This document shows positions 45,181 to 56,420 of a stretch of 64,000 nt of DNA, one piece after another (positions within the stretch are counted from its first letter, which is position 1; each line of letters starts with the position of its first letter). The position numbers and the translations under genes were made by a program. The notes beneath the pieces are model-generated. The model worked only from the letters and a program-made list of their open reading frames with translations, was not told the DNA's origin and searched no databases. The stretch lies in NCBI RefSeq assembly GCF_003589595.1, contig NW_020653852.1, forward strand, positions 6,769,118 through 6,833,117, in the 5' to 3' direction. Source of the DNA: Hyposmocoma kahamanoa. Its lineage: Eukaryota > Arthropoda > Insecta > Lepidoptera > Cosmopterigidae.

Positions 45181-46551
45181 ATGGGCACTAAACGCGAAAA
45201 CGTCGGCATTTTAGCTATGGAATTATACGTACCGTCGCAGTACGTAGACCAAACAGAACTGGAAAAATTCGACAACGTGTCCGCCGGTAAATATACTACA
45301 GGACTCGGTCAGCAAAAAATGGCTTTCTGCTCTGATAGGGAAGACATAAATTCTATATGCCTCACGGTTTTACAACGGCTCATTGAGAGAAACAACTTGA
45401 ATCTGCATGATATAGGTCGCTTAGAGGTTGGTACTGAAACCATAATTGATAAGAGTAAAAGTGTTAAAACTTTTCTTATGAGCTTGTTTGAGAAGGAGGG
45501 TGCCACTGATATTGAAGGTATTGATACAACAAATGCCTGTTACGGTGGTACAGCTGCTCTTTTTAATGCCATCAATTGGGTGGAATCTTCTTCATGGGAT
45601 GGGAGGAACGCTATAGTGATAGCTGGTGATGTGGCTGTGTATAACAAAGGGCCTGCGAGACCTACGGGAGGGGCTGGAGCTGTAGCAATGCTGATTGGAC
45701 CTGATGCACCTTTAGTATTTGACTGTGGAGTACGAGCATCATACATGAGGCATGTTTTTGACTTTTACAAGCCAGATCTATCATCAGAGTTCCCCTACTT
45801 AGATGGGAAATTATCAATTGAATGCTATCTTAGTGCTTTAGATAATTGTTATAATTTGTTTTGTAAGAAAATGCAAAAAGTTGACACAAATTTTAAGGGT
45901 TTGTTGAGCTTAGATGGTATGTTGTTCCATACCCCATACTGCAAATTAGTGCAGAAGTCACTAGCAAGGTTGTGCTTTAATGATTTCTTAAATGCATCTA
46001 AGGAAGTACGTGAGAAGAACTTTTCTGGATTACTAGAATTTAGCAATCACAAAAGGGAAGAGACATACTTTGACCGTGACTTAGAAAAAGCTTTTATGAA
46101 GCATAGTCAGGATTTATTCAATGAAAAAACTAAACCGTCTCTTCATGTAGCTACAAATATTGGTAACATGTACACTGCATCTTTATATGGAGGCCTTGCA
46201 TCATATCTCATCAGTAAGTCACCTGATCAACTGATTGGGAAGAAGTTTGCTCTGTTTTCCTATGGATCTGGGCTTGCATCAACTATGTACTCCATAAACA
46301 TTTGTAAAGACATGAGTGTAGGTTCTAAGTTGGAGAAATTGATAAATTCGCTTCACGAATCTGTGTCTATGTTAGACAAAAGACATGTTGTTGAACCTAG
46401 TAAATTTTCAGAATTAATGGATATACGGACCAAGAATTATCATACAGCTCCCTATGAACCGTCTGGGTCTTTAGATTCATTGTTCCCTGGTACATACTAC
46501 CTCGTTAAAATAGATGACCAAAGGAGGCGTACATATGACAGGAGATTGTAA
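45181..46551 (+). CDS. Hmgs: Hydroxymethylglutaryl-CoA synthase, 456 aa, single exon
   Basis: Condenses acetyl-CoA with acetoacetyl-CoA to HMG-CoA, the step before HMG-CoA reductase in the mevalonate pathway. Insects make no sterols; the pathway supplies juvenile hormone, prenyl groups and dolichol. All catalytic residues are present: Glu86 in [15 protein letters not shown], Cys120 in [12 protein letters not shown] (the acyl-Cys) and His250 in [14 protein letters not shown]. Other family blocks are [38 protein letters not shown] and [14 protein letters not shown]. There is no targeting peptide, so it is the cytosolic type. The length fits insect enzymes. The chosen start, [11 protein letters not shown], follows cacaaca and aligns with the family; the frame is open upstream to 45058 by chance. 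The frame is intact with no intron. A duplicate locus elsewhere cannot be excluded. Confidence 0.95.
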   Translation: MGTKRENVGILAMELYVPSQYVDQTELEKFDNVSAGKYTTGLGQQKMAFCSDREDINSICLTVLQRLIERNNLNLHDIGRLEVGTETIIDKSKSVKTFLMSLFEKEGATDIEGIDTTNACYGGTAALFNAINWVESSSWDGRNAIVIAGDVAVYNKGPARPTGGAGAVAMLIGPDAPLVFDCGVRASYMRHVFDFYKPDLSSEFPYLDGKLSIECYLSALDNCYNLFCKKMQKVDTNFKGLLSLDGMLFHTPYCKLVQKSLARLCFNDFLNASKEVREKNFSGLLEFSNHKREETYFDRDLEKAFMKHSQDLFNEKTKPSLHVATNIGNMYTASLYGGLASYLISKSPDQLIGKKFALFSYGSGLASTMYSINICKDMSVGSKLEKLINSLHESVSMLDKRHVVEPSKFSELMDIRTKNYHTAPYEPSGSLDSLFPGTYYLVKIDDQRRRTYDRRL

Positions 46552-47003
46552 GCTTTTATTTATTGTACTGTTGTTAGATTACCTCGAATATCATGGCAAA
46601 CTTTTAAAATTGTTTAATTTATTTTTGAAAAGACAGATAAAAAACTATAAAGTGTTCTATGAGTTACTGGGACTCTTGTATTTAAGTCGAATTTACTGTG
46701 TTTTTTCACTGACCAAAAGTAGTTAAATCTTGTTTTTAAACTTGTATTTATGTTTTAAAGTTTTAATGGTTACAACTAGATTAAGTATGCACTTCATATT
46801 TCTTCCTAACTGTTGGTTGCGAAAAAGACTTTTAACCTTCTAAGAATGGTCCACCTATAATTTTATAAAAAGGGGTTTGTAATCTCATTGTTTAGTATAG
46901 GTTATGTGACAATGTGTTACAAAAATTTCACAATAGGTTTACAACTAGGTTTACAACATGTATCAAATATATAATTTATTGCCAAATTGCATATTTTGCC
47001 AAA

Positions 47004-47009
47004 AATAAA
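47004..47009 (+). promoter_or_regulatory. Candidate poly(A) signal of HMG-CoA synthase
   Basis: AATAAA 453 bases after the stop codon. A second candidate lies near 47500. Confidence 0.3.
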
Positions 47010-47737
47010 AAAAACCACATTTGTAGTCTCAATTTATAAATTATGAAATACATCCTTAATGTAAAGTTATATTTTAGGGGCCACATCTAAATATCTACAC
47101 TGTGTGAAAATTCCTCCTTGAAAATCGTAACTTACTCCATTTATGTAGTGTCAAATTTTTTTTTGTTTAATTGAAATGGTAATCAATTGTGATTTACGGT
47201 GTTATTTCTTATTTCAATTCATTTACAAAGTAGACATCTAGACTAACTCGGTCCATCATTGATCTGGCTTAGGCAAAACGTTAAACGTTTTTTTATGGGG
47301 TATTTTTTATTTTTTTTGTGATATTTTTACGTCAGAACGCTTCACGTTAAAGCGTGGCCACAAACTCACACTTAAAAACATATTTAGTATAGCAAAGCCG
47401 ATGCGTGTCAATTCTTGACTCTCAACCCCTTTTTGGTTTCAAGCGTAATAATGGTCTTGTTTTGTGGTGAAAACATATCCAATTTACAACCCATATTTAA
47501 TAAATAACATAGATAGGCTTAGATGTGTATTTTTATTGTGGTTTTACCATGACTGTGTAGTTAACCCGTTATTATGTTTGGAAAAAGATATTTATTGTTT
47601 TTAAGTAAGAACATATAGTTTATACTTGGTTGTACGATCTGGTATTTAAATATTTATTTAATTAAAAAGTGTGCAATGGTTATGTTGTTGTGTCATTGAA
47701 TTCCATTGGATGAAAAATGCAGGTAACTGTATCATCA

Positions 47738-47830
47738 ATATCGTTATCACCATCATCATCAACCCCTTACACGTCCCACTGTTGGGCACAGGTTTCCTTT
47801 AAAGGGACCTCCCTATAAAGGGTCCAAATA
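47738..47830 (+). repeat. Lepidopteran dispersed repeat fragment
   Basis: catcatcatcaaccccttac, gtcccactgttgggcacagg and tttccttt resemble a very common lepidopteran repeat containing cccactgctgggcataggcc. Only one copy is present here. Confidence 0.45.
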
Positions 47831-50220
47831 CCTGGACCGCTAAACTGGCTTAAAATAAGTAATTACCATTTTACTTATTAAGTATGTAACTACCCCGTTT
47901 AAAAAATTACCATATTGACATTGATTTTTGTTCCATCATCATAACTTTTTCATAAACGACCCTATACTTGTTTAGTTGCTGTTAAAAGTTACAGACAGGA
48001 TTAAATACGCTTTAAATCTATAGAGTTTTTACTTGAACACCTACCTACCTTGTTCATAAATATTCCTCTTTTGACGTCACTGAATAATAAATGATATACC
48101 TACATGATTACTGAATTTGTAATTTCCTAGCTAAAACGGCGTGTGGCCGTGCTTAGGAGCTGCGTTTTTACGCGGAGAGAGTTTCTCGTATCTAAAATAC
48201 GATTATCTAAAGAATAAAAGTTTCGTCGTGTAAACTTCCGCGATTAGCTATCACCCTTCCACGAGGTTGAAATTCGCCTCGCCATTACCTATTTAACGTT
48301 TCCGTGTAAATAGAATAATTCCGAAATAATCACTGAACTCGAATGGTAAATATCGCACTCAAAAAGGTTCAAATACGATAGGTACTCGTATAGTACTTAA
48401 CGTAACTTCAAAAATGTCATACGCTCAGAATGTCTTTATACAAATTATAATTCGAGAACTCGCAAGTAAGAATTTACTTGCTATAGATTTCGCAGTGTAA
48501 ACATTTGCAGTAGGCGATAAGTTACTTGCGAATTTCGTATGACATAATCTTAGGCGAGATTTTAGTTCTTGCGTGTATGTAAACATTTGATACGATAATC
48601 GCTTGCCGCGGCGCGTGAGTTACGGCGCATGTACACTAGGCTTGTATAGTTCATGAACTACGAACTATTAGGAATATATTCCCAACACTGACCGCCATGA
48701 ACTATTTCGTCTTGCATGGTTTTAATAGTTCATCGTTCTTTTTCGTTCAGTACGAACTAGGAACTGTCTGCGTTGATACTTTACCTGTCTTTTATACAGT
48801 AGGAACGGTGCGAGCGGGACAAATAGCGATCTTTCACTACTTTTAGTACAAGTTCGAGTGGGATGCACGATTGAACGTTCCTAGCTCGTTCTAAATCTCT
48901 AATACGTATCTACATTATGTATATATATACAAGCATTGCAAAAAAGTAATATTTTTTAGTAGGCACCTGTATGTATAATATCAACCTACGTGTATGAGTA
49001 TATCAAAATAGTTGTACCTAAATATTGATTTTTAAACACACCATTGTAACTAAAATTCTTATTTTCTAAAAAAAGAATATTTAGTTTAAATGACGGTCTT
49101 TAAACCTGTAAAATATGTAGGAAAATCAAATAGTACCGATTCCATACAAATTGTATTTTTAAATATTTAGTACAGTGTAGTATTGATCTCATAATACTAG
49201 AAGTCCGTAGTAGTTCATGTGAATAAAATGACTAGTTTGGAGCGTTCGTTCAATGTCCGAGCAAGGACAAGACGAACTAACTAACTAAGGAACTAGAAGA
49301 CCGACCTAGTTCAGTTGACCGATTGAACTAACTAGGATCGCTCCCGCTAAGGATCGATCGATCGATCGATCGTACCTACACGCTAAGAAATTTGACGTGT
49401 CTGCTACAGAAAAGATGAGATTGGTCTTGTACACGACAAGAACTTTGTCGGATCTAGCCATGATAATATGTCATGTCTGTTGCAGACCAGGAAATGACGA
49501 GTATGTACACTATACGAATTCTTTCCGGCAGGCGTGTGTAGGGTAAACGTATCAGTGCATTAACGAGTCTACTAATTATTTTTCGATTTACCGATATAGG
49601 TGCATTACTATGGCCCCGAACAATAGCGGCAGAGCGCGTCAAGTCGGGGGTAGACAAGATTTTTTTCTTGTCCGGCGCCGAGGTAGTGTACACAGTTCGT
49701 GTGTAGAAACGACATGATTTCTTGCATAGACCCGGCAACTTTTCTTAGCGTGGACATGCGCCCTTAAGGATGCATCCTCAGATGTTTGTTTTACCTAGAT
49801 TAGTTAGAGTTTGCACCTTGCCTTCCGTAACTTTATTTATTAAATTGTACAATTGCAACTTTTAGCACGTTCATTGTTACTTTAATTAGTATATAAGCTT
49901 CATTGTAGTAATACCAATAATAGGTTCCCATAATAGGTTCTTCTTGTACCAGACTTTAGACTACACAATAAACTAGCTCCCGTAATACCGTGACTTTTAC
50001 TTTTCCTTAAGTCGTGTGACACTCTCCATTTAAATGTACTTTTACTACAAATTTTGCACCGGACCAATTGGTATACTCCGATACTTAGGTATTCATAATT
50101 ATTGTGAATGTAAACACTAACATTGCGGCAATGACGTAAGTGCACCACCATGGTATTTCCTTCCCGTTTCCCGCGAGATGCAGCCAGCGCCAAACGAACA
50201 ACGTTTTTATTAGATACTAT
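47831..50220. other. Intergenic DNA, no gene recognised
   Basis: AT-rich. At 48640-49340 gaact/agttc motifs recur in both orientations, and a (GATC)n run lies near 49350-49371. Short chance ORFs only. Confidence 0.35.
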
Positions 50221-50345
50221 ATTTGATTTTCCAACCGGAACTCTATCGTGTATAAACATATTTTACCTCGACGTTTCGGACGTGTTCCCACGTCCATGGT
50301 CTTGAAAGGACCGCCCCGGGGTTTATACGCGATTAAGTTCCGATT
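50221..50345 (-). repeat. Penelope-like tail with hammerhead-like hairpin (tentative)
   Basis: Minus strand: a perfect 7-bp stem (50278-50284 with 50289-50295, loop ttcc) is followed at once by GAAAC and GTC. This is the 3' half of a hammerhead core (stem II, then GAAAC). The expected CUGANGA box 5' of the stem is not recognisable. Confidence 0.35.
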
Positions 50346-51329
50346 CTAAAAACAAATCGCTCATATGGTGTTACATTAAAGCAATTGTATTTTTTGTAAC
50401 TTTACAAAAAATGGATTTTTAAATAATAATAATAATAATAATAAAAGCATTTAATCATCTCAACAGTAATAAAGTAAAATGAACACATCAACAAAATAAA
50501 AAAAATACATTACAAGTTGCAAAATAAAACTAACATGTATAAATAAATAGATAAATAATGACAATATTTGTTGACGAGATGATAAGGTCTGTAGCTCAGC
50601 TAAATGGCGTTGTAATAAACTCCGCCGCTGATTTTCAGCTACAGCCTGGCATAATTATAAAAATACTCCAACACACACATCATTCCATCCTCGTGATTAT
50701 TTTTAAGTAAGTAAACGCTAACTGCATTACCACCGCGTGCAAACACCAGGGCCAGCTCAGACCCGTAGTAAATGGTTTTATAATTTTATTTAAATTTTAT
50801 GACGTGTCAACAAAACTTTGTGTATTTTCGCAGCAGTCGCTATCGCTACCTAGTGAAGTCTATGGCTATATTTCAACCTAAAGTAAAAAATGTGCGACAA
50901 TTTTTTCACCTGGCGATTGTAGGTACCCACGAGAACTAGCTTTAGTAAAAACATAATTAGACCCGCACTTTGCATAGCAAATAATTGATTACTTCTCCGT
51001 TAGTTTATTATTAGTTTTCTTGCTAAGGTTCTTTGTTCTCCTTAGTACGATGGATGTTGCGCCATTTACACGATAAGTGCTTCGTCAAGCTCAGTTTCGT
51101 AATTGCATTATTATAGTTATATGAAGCATTTCATTAATTTGTTCATTGTTGTATTTTAGAACTTGCGTTTAATTGCTGATAACGATTAGAAATGCACATA
51201 AACAACAAAAGGCGAAGAGGAACCGTCGTGATTTATATTAGTACCTGAAGTTATGGCTAGATCCGAGCACAACGTCGGCTACATTTGAAAACCGCGTTAC
51301 TTTGTTTTTGGACTACACACCTTTTTTAC

Positions 51330-52320
51330 TCTTAGCACAATACTGGGCAGCTCCCATACCTTTTCTACATAAGTTTTTATTATAGTGACCCTCCCTATCA
51401 ACCTCTTGGTTATGCGGGAAGGGCACTACAACCTGTGCGCGCACAGCAACCTTATAAGTTCAGGTTCTCACCTTAGCAGCTTGATTTTGATTGCCTGTCC
51501 CGACCGGAAACTGCGTCTTTTCATATTGCGGATGGGCTACCCGATCGGATCGATTTCAATTTGAATTAAAATCAGTGTACAGGGTTGTCACAGACCGTTG
51601 TCACTGACTTCATCCGGTTCTCAAAACGCTAGTGCCTCGGGTGAGCCGCCTCGGATGCAGTAACACGTACAGTATCCTCCCTATTTCCCGGATAGGTACT
51701 GGAGCTATAGGTAGGCACGCTCACTTCCCGTTGCGCATTGCACAACTAGCGGTTGCCACCACTAAGCCGTCGACTCTAAAGTCTACTACCAAATCTCCTC
51801 ATTGGTGGCGGAGCTGTCACGCTCACTTCCCGACGCTGAAAAACAGCGTCTCTCCAGTTCCCAATAACCTAAGAGGCTGGAGGGACCGTAGGATATCTAG
51901 CTTATCCTCTATTAGCTCCTCGGGCTAATGCCGGAGGTGCCAGTCGCAGTGTGCTGCGACAATGTCCGGACATAGCTTCCAACTTAAAGGGCAACTCATG
52001 TGCCCCACGCGTCTCCCCGCTTCAGGCTCTCAACTAGACCGTTATAAGACGCACTAGCTGCGCACGTGACAGACTCCCCGGCTACACACCACAGTTGCAG
52101 ACAAAATTGTCCAGCGAAAAACCTCAAACCCCAGCGAGTCCATACCTAAGTCCGGGTCCGCCAGAGAAGCCTGCGAAGGCGTGTCACTGGCAGAGGGCTT
52201 GGCCCGGACGGCTGCTGTACCCTGGTCTTGCCGGCGAGAATACCCTGTCTCTTGGGTCAATAGATAGGGAACACAATATCGGGCAATTAAAGCGCAAAAG
52301 TTGTTTAGTAATAAAGTCAA
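51330..52320 (-). repeat. GC-rich dispersed repeat C, copy 2
   Basis: Inverted counterpart of 37680-38600, with the same landmarks in reverse order (gggcaactcatgtgcccc near 51990, gtgtcactggcaga near 52180, accctggtcttgccgg near 52220). No intact ORF. Confidence 0.6.
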
Positions 52321-52449
52321 GATAAATGTAATTATTTCTAGTAACCCTGTTTATTGTGCCTATTCAACAGTACCGATTCATCATTCATTCAGGTTTACGA
52401 ATATAGATAATATACAGGTAAGGTAAAAAACACAATAAGAGTTTAAATA

Positions 52450-52891
52450 CTAGAAAGTAAAACTAGGATTTTTAAATAAATATGAATAAAATTGGGTCCC
52501 CGCGATGCTGGCAGCGTCCCCCCTTTGTATTGCTATGCTTATGCGTTGGCAAGGTAGCTGCCGGCCCTTGGGTTTCCAAAACAGTCTATTAATTTTTTCG
52601 ATAAAATTTTGTACAGATGAAGGGACCCTACGGGCCAAGGGTTTCGACTCCAAAGGCTGTAAATAGGTAGTCGGACCTGAGATCCTGGTACTTATTACTT
52701 TTTATTCTTTTCGCCAGCTCAGCTGCGGAGCCAGTCCTCTTGCTGGAGTGCTGGAGATGGGATGGAGCATGTGTGTCGGCACACGTGGCGTCCACACCAG
52801 TGCCCGGCCCATACTCCAAGGGATGAGTCATTCCGTCCGGGCGTTTGCCCTCTGTTCGCGACATCCCGCTTGGCTCGAATATAGCGGGCAC
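52450..52891 (-). pseudogene. C-terminal retroelement fragment with nuclease-like motif
   Basis: Minus-strand frame 1 (52891-52628) reads EPSGMSRTEGKRPDGMTHPL, then GVDATCADTHAPSHL and ELAKRIKSNKYQDLRSDYLF. Frame 2 (52653-52450) continues with SSVQNFIEKINRLFWKPKGR and QRISIAIQRGDAASIAGT. The same sequence order is familiar from C-termini of invertebrate retroelement polyproteins. KRPDG followed by a D-A-T motif suggests a PD-(D/E)XK-like fold. The frame break near 52640 marks it as dead. Confidence 0.65.
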
Positions 52892-53090
52892 GTTAACAAT
52901 GGCTAAGGCGCTTTTAGGTCAGAATCTGTTGACATCAAGTGATTATGATATTTCCAAGCCAGACAGCAGCGAAGTACGTACGTAAATTTAGGAACGAAAA
53001 GGGCAATATTTTAAACTACAGATGGCGTAGTGGGTGTCTAGGCTCAGGAGCCTATCTGTACATGATTTGAACTTTGAGATCGAATTTTGG

Positions 53091-53154
53091 AAAAAGGCTG
53101 GAATTGAGTCATCGTATATGCACCTATATTCGACGACTCATTTCCAGCCTTTTT
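53091..53154. repeat. 64-bp hairpin, 24-bp arms
   Basis: aaaaaggctggaattgagtc-atcg (53091-53114) pairs with 53131-53154 with two mismatches around 16 bases. No target duplication seen. Confidence 0.75.
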
Positions 53155-53261
53155 ACAACATAGGAGGCTAAGCTTGGATTCGACTGTGAGACGAATTTTA
53201 GGGGCAAGAGTATTAAAATGTGGAATGATTGTATTCCTGTTGGGATAAGATTGAGGGATGT

Positions 53262-53549
53262 AAAGTGACGGGACGAAGAAATCGTGCGCCTGGTGGTAAG
53301 CGACACACCTGTTCATACAGTGCTAGTCAGTACTATCGCAAAGATCTGATGGGCACCGCCGCTGTGGTCGTCACTCTAAGTAATAAGTTGAAAAGTCCCA
53401 TGTGCCTGTAATTTCACCGGCAACCTTTACGCTTCCAAACCGGAACGCATTAATGCTCACATTACTGCTTAGCGGCAGAAATAGGTAATGTGGCAGTACT
53501 TCTCTGGATGAACTCTTTCACAAGGATCTCTATTGCTACTAAATACCTA
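53262..53549 (+). repeat. Dispersed repeat B, copy 5
   Basis: Full-length: aagtgacgggacgaagaa, gtgcgcctggtggtaagcga, attactgcttagcggcagaa, gtggcagtacttctctgga and tcacaaggatctctattgct. Confidence 0.75.
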
Positions 53550-54028
53550 AATTAATAGACGTTATTATAAATTTATATATAGATACAGGAAAAGGTATGT
53601 GTACGTCACAAATAGATGACCCGCACAGATAACATGAACTAGGCGGAAATACCTTTATAACTAGATATAAGTATTTACCGATAACACAATATCTCTTCAA
53701 GTAAAGTTATGAAAGAATACCTTCTATAGATGTCGTGTTAGCCTATCTATAGAAGATGTTTATCTAATTTACATTATAAAAGATTGTTATTCTCCTTCCA
53801 TTTCTTTGGTCCTGCATTGTAAATGTCGTGTATTTTTATGTAGGCAGGTAAATCACAATTTAGATTTGAATTTAGGTTTCAAAATACCATCAAAAGCCGT
53901 CGTAAAAAGACGATTTCCCTTGAAAAAATATCAGAAAATTAAATTATTGACGAAACATTAAAATGTAAGATCTGGTAGTATGGTTAATTATACGCCTTAG
54001 CCTGTCATAACGGATGAACAATTTTAGT

Positions 54029-54229
54029 GCCTGAGTGGCCGAACGGTTACCATGCTAATCTGCTATGCAGAGGTCCCGGGTTCGATTCCCAGACCGGGGC
54101 CCTCGCCTCGAAAAATACGTAGTTTTGAGTTTGGGTGTAATTTGTGGTTGTCTATACTGTGTGTGTCCATGGTACCCGTGACATAGGGTTTTCCTAGAGC
54201 GGGACTATGAGTGAGTGCGTTATTATTAG
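54029..54229 (+). mobile_element. tRNA-derived SINE, family A, copy 6
   Basis: Head gcctgagtggccgaacggtt, box B gggttcgattccc, diverged middle (ggggccctcgcctcg), body and (TTA)n tail. Confidence 0.85.
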
Positions 54230-54281
54230 GTACTATTGGATTTGTGTAATCGCGTAACCAAAAATGCAGTAAAAATGCAGT

Positions 54282-54320
54282 CAAATTGAGAACCTCCTCC
54301 TTTTCTTCAAGTCGGTTAAA
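54282..54320 (-). repeat. Dispersed repeat E, fragment
   Basis: Minus-strand aaccgacttgaagaaaagga then ggaggttctcaatt, matching the start of the copy at 54711. Confidence 0.55.
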
Positions 54321-54710
54321 AAGAAAAATGACTTGTAGATACAACATCGTGGTTGTTCGCTCCAAAAACAGACAATATTTACCGTGTGATCTGTGTTTTC
54401 AGTGAACGTGATGTCATCCGACATGACAAATTTAACAAAATTCACATAGAAAAATTAAGATTGAAGCCTGTTGAAGCTTTTACATTTTTTGTTAAGAATA
54501 AGACTTATTCTCATGAAAAGCGTTCAGAATAGCGTTCTTCAACAAACATCGACGGCGATTACTACGAAGCTAGAAAAGAGATTAATTATCTTTTGCGACT
54601 CAGAGGAAATTGACTGCTGGAGACATAACGATTGCACATTTTTTTGGACAAAGTAGAGAAATGATCTCGTCGAAAAATTTTCAGATTTATTCATGGAAAT
54701 GTTATTTTTA

Positions 54711-55162
54711 ACCGACTTAAAACAAGGAGGAGTTCTCAATTCGACTATATGTTTTTTTGTATGTATGTTGCGCGATAACTCCGCCATTTGTATATTTGTA
54801 TAATAACTGCCTCCGTGGCCGAACGGTTACCATGCCGGACTGCCACGCAGAGGTCCCAGGTTCGATTCCCGGGCCGGGAGAAATGTTTGTATGGCCTACA
54901 TTTATTTCTCTCGTGAGTTTGGGTGTAATTTGTGGTTGTCTATATGTATGTCCATGGCACCCGCGACACAGGGTTTCCCTAGTGCGGGGCTATGTTGAGT
55001 GTGTGCGTTATTTATTATTTGTGAACCGATTTTGATGATTTTTTTTTGTTGGAAAGAGGATACCTCAGTAGTGGTCCCATTTAAATTTGAAGAAAATATT
55101 CCAGGTTGGCAAACTAATAGTATGTATAGTATGTATGAATGACTTTTAAGGTCGGTTTTTTT
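54711..55162 (+). repeat. Dispersed repeat E, full copy split by a SINE
   Basis: accgacttaaaacaaggagg, tctcaattcgactat and gataactccgccattt run to 54790; after the SINE the repeat resumes gaaccgattttgatgatttt, gttggaaagaggatacc, agtggtcccatttaaatttg. It gives the empty-site sequence around the SINE. Confidence 0.7.
54809..55020 (+). mobile_element. tRNA-derived SINE, family A, copy 7 (reference copy)
   Basis: The cleanest copy: box A tggccgaacgg, box B ggttcgattcc, full body and tail gtgtgcgttatttattattt, about 212 bp. tatttgt occurs on both sides (54793-54799 and 55016-55022) as a possible target duplication. It lies inside repeat E. The head is Ser/Leu-tRNA-like. Confidence 0.85.
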
Positions 55163-55899
55163 AGTACTCTGTACTGAGATTATTTATCAGACACGCTGTA
55201 GTTTTGTTGATTTTTTGACTTCTTGATTTTGTTATAATATACTTTTTTATTTTTGTTTTCCTTGTCCTAGAAAGAAGGAGAAGATGAGAAGAAGAAGGTC
55301 AGTGGTCAGACAGGTCAATGGTTGTATAATAGTTTTATTTTATAGGTATTCCTGTCAATGATTGAATATATTATTATTATATATTATTGAATATATGATT
55401 TTTTAAGAATCTATCTAGTGTCCATTAGGAGTGTCGCGCGTGTGTCGAAGCATTTGAGAAATAGTTATTTGGAAAAACTGTTATCATCGCGTTTGTGAAC
55501 ACTGCCTACTAAAATTGGCTATCGGATATTTTGGAAATCCCGTGCAATTAAAAAGAACTTTGTTCTTTGTAGGTAATTATTTAATTTTCTTATACGAAAG
55601 ATACGCAGCTAAGCAGATAAGCAGCTTTCTAATTTTTTTTTACTTTCATTTCTCACACTAAAACTATTCACAATCATAATTTTCACTACAGCTACACTTA
55701 TTACATTCAGATCCGCACATGCACTTACATATCGAATATGTTATTTTAGATGCACTATTCACACGTCATTACATTTATTATTTCAATGAACATTTTCAGT
55801 CCTAGTCGTTTGTTATATTTTTGCTCAAAAATAACTTCTACGTAGAGATAAGTTTAAGGAAATTAATATTCTTACACTAACGTCACGCAGTACATCTAT

Positions 55900-56420
55900 G
55901 AAAATGTAATTTATGTTAACATGAATAATCTCTTTATGAAAAATAGTAACAGACATAATATTAATACGAGGAATAAAAATAAACTACCTGTTCTTGATAG
56001 TCTTGGTAGTCGTCTTCACAAAGTGACAAATTCATTTAAGGGGCAATGTATACGCTTCTATAACAAGATTCCGGTAGATATATAAAATTTGCCATTCACG
56101 AGGCTTAAAACTATAGTGAAACAAAAACTTTGCACTAAAGGTTATTATACAACTTCTGCGTACTTGGATGACAAAAATCCGAGGTAGTAACCCGTTTAGC
56201 TCATGGAGGTAGTCTCGATCTTTGATGTTTGAAAACAAAACGAAAAATATATTGTAAATGTTGAATGCGTACAAATGTAATTTACAAAGAGCAACCCCTA
56301 GAAGTTCTTGCTCATTCTTCTCAGGGGTATCTGCCTTACGAATGAGCGGTAGGGTTTAACCAATGTGACGATTTCAAGTGTAATAATGCTTACCTATGAA
56401 GTAAAGATTATTTTGATTTT
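55900..56420 (+). pseudogene. LINE 3' end fragment with coding C-terminus
   Basis: The plus frame reads SNRHNINTRNKNKLPVLDSL, GSRLHKVTNSFKGQCIRFYN, KIPVDI, a stop, NLPFTRLKTIVKQKLCTKGY and YTTSAYLDDKNPR, the C-terminal signature of a lepidopteran LINE protein. The 3' UTR-like part (ttctcaggggtatctgcctt) matches 35010-35365. The in-frame stop in the middle shows it is dead. Confidence 0.75.

Noticed and set aside
46514..46726. 70-codon ORF overlapping the end of HMG-CoA synthase
   Set aside because: AT-rich chance frame in the 3' UTR.
49454..50259. Two minus-strand ORFs of 94 and 119 codons
   Set aside because: No domain or coding signature; the second runs into the Penelope-like tail.
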